Shown piece after piece: positions 7,087 through 7,404 of a stretch of DNA of 7,404 bases (the stretch's first letter is position 1; each line of letters starts with the position of its first letter). A program made the translations under genes and the position numbers. The DNA is taken from contig JAQTZZ010000091.1 of NCBI GenBank assembly GCA_028687545.1, forward strand, positions 1 through 7,404, read 5' to 3'. The notes below the pieces were generated by a model. That model was given only the letters and a program-made list of their open reading frames with translations, made no database searches and was not told where the DNA came from. Source of the DNA: Candidatus Wallbacteria bacterium. GTDB taxonomy: Bacteria; Muiribacteriota; JAQTZZ01.

Positions 7087-7093
7087 CCCCCCT
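7087..7093 (-). promoter_or_regulatory. Shine-Dalgarno of the cysteine peptidase gene
   Basis: The minus strand reads A followed by six G, then CAGT and ATG at 7082, so the AGGGGG core lies 4 nt before the start codon. This decides the start in favour of the signal-peptide methionine over the in-frame ATG at 7130. A TATACA hexamer lies directly upstream (7098-7093); if it were the -10, the leader would be only about 4 nt and would exclude this site. Confidence 0.65.
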
Positions 7094-7124
7094 GTATACT
7101 TTCGCTTCCGCTGAGCCAATTGTG

Positions 7125-7151
7125 AAGCATTCCGTGGTAAAACGGAAGCTT
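7125..7151. repeat. Imperfect 9-bp inverted repeat upstream of the peptidase gene
   Basis: On the plus strand, AAGC-A-TTCCG and CGGAA-GCTT pair across the loop TGGTAAAA with a single bulged A. It lies in the 101-bp gap between the upstream gene and the peptidase. In a minus-strand transcript it would form a leader hairpin with no T-tract after it. As DNA it could be an operator. On the plus strand it is followed by five T residues, but no plus-strand gene leads into it. Confidence 0.45.
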
Positions 7152-7155
7152 TTTC

Positions 7156-7175
7156 CTGCTTCAATCTGCTTCAAA
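7156..7175. repeat. Tandem 10-bp direct repeat CTGCTTCAAW
   Basis: Two adjacent copies, CTGCTTCAAT and CTGCTTCAAA, lie about 75-95 bp upstream of the peptidase start. A 10-bp period places both on the same face of the helix. OmpR/PhoB-type winged-helix proteins typically bind tandem direct repeats of about this period, which makes it a candidate regulator site. The word CCTGCTTCA recurs once upstream of the STAND regulator (3306-3314). Function is inferred only. Confidence 0.45.
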
Positions 7176-7183
7176 TAGGGGAG

Positions 7184-7404
7184 TTACCTGATCCCGCTTC
7201 GCTCCAGCGCCCTGATTTCGTCCTGCCACTCCCGCCTTTTCGCGTCATCCGCAGTTTCAGGCAGCAGACTTTTCCTGGTGCAGTTCAGGAGAGCCTGCAG
7301 GGTCTGGTATCTTCTGGTATCTGTGATCGCTCCTGGAATGATGTCAGAAGCTATGGAAACCACTTCTTCAAGGGTGGCACTGTCTTTCTTTTCCGCAAAC
7401 AGCC
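7184..7404 (-). CDS. Unrecognised protein, C-terminal 72 residues (gene continues beyond the window)
   Basis: The minus strand is open from the window edge (first full codon at 7402) to TAA at 7184. The other two minus frames each have a stop within about 60 nt of the edge. The 72 residues run from LFAEKKDSATLEEVV to EIRALERSGIR. They are mostly charged and helical in character, with one cysteine, and have no visible membrane segment or catalytic motif. I do not recognise the family. The gene lies 101 nt upstream of the peptidase on the same strand with no convincing terminator between them, so they may share a transcript. The start and total length are not visible. Confidence 0.65.
   Translation of the reverse strand, partial: LFAEKKDSATLEEVVSIASDIIPGAITDTRRYQTLQALLNCTRKSLLPETADDAKRREWQDEIRALERSGIR

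Noticed and set aside
7093-7119. Minus-strand promoter TTGGCT with 15-bp spacer and TATACA for the peptidase
   Set aside because: The spacer is short, the -35 weak, and the start would fall downstream of the good Shine-Dalgarno. Not annotated as a promoter.
7083-7130. Longer peptidase start at ATG 7130
   Set aside because: It would place 16 polar residues ahead of a textbook signal peptide, and AGGGGG lies 4 nt before the ATG at 7082.
7125-7154. Plus-strand terminator reading of the hairpin with five T residues
   Set aside because: No plus-strand gene leads into it. It is kept only as an inverted repeat.
1-7404. Mobile elements, CRISPR arrays, tRNA or rRNA genes
   Set aside because: No transposase or integrase motifs, no regularly spaced repeats, and no tRNA- or rRNA-like sequence recognised by eye on either strand.

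Overview
The window comes from a bacterial chromosome of roughly balanced base composition. Its left part holds the classic 'str' translation operon on the minus strand: rpsL, rpsG, fusA and the first 42 codons of tuf. Its right part is accessory. It contains a large STAND-type ATPase regulator on the plus strand (3372-6071), a convergent secreted papain-family cysteine peptidase on the minus strand (6135-7082), and the 3' end of an unrecognised minus-strand gene (7184 to beyond the window edge). Nothing in the window gives a secure species. The elongation factor G has divergent features (a [13 protein letters not shown]-type switch region, a DSNE motif, and no histidine at the tip of domain IV) that look unlike the textbook EF-G I of enterobacteria. 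Together with the accessory genes this suggests a little-studied or uncultured lineage, but that is inference.

Minus strand, 3238 down to 1: a strong sigma-70-like promoter (TTGACA, 18 bp spacer, TACAAT, with an A-tract before the -35) drives rpsL from a GTG start. rpsG follows after 12 nt, fusA after 17 nt and tuf after 1 nt. The Shine-Dalgarno sequence of rpsG begins inside the rpsL stop codon. That of tuf is written by the last two glycine codons of fusA. This compact layout implies translational coupling, and all four products serve decoding and elongation.

Intergenic 3139-3371: this is a divergent control region. Besides the rpsL promoter it holds a 10-bp palindrome, a perfect 12-bp inverted repeat, and a TATACT -10 box placed so that transcription should start on the A of the regulator's ATG. 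No ribosome binding site is visible there, so a leaderless mRNA is predicted.

Plus strand, 3372-6071: an 899-aa one-protein switch. It has an N-terminal P-loop NTPase of the STAND/NB-ARC kind, a helical arm, about six TPR-like repeats, and a winged helix of OmpR/PhoB type at the extreme C-terminus. That is the reverse of the AfsR/SARP order, and the DNA-binding domain differs from the LuxR-type one of MalT.

Minus strand, 7404 down to 6073: an unrecognised gene end, a 101-bp gap with short repeats, and the secreted cysteine peptidase, closed by a clear intrinsic terminator that abuts the regulator's stop codon. The peptidase keeps Gln/Cys/His/Asn but has unusual residues around the active site. 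Short words shared by the upstream regions of the regulator and the peptidase raise the untested possibility that the regulator controls the peptidase.
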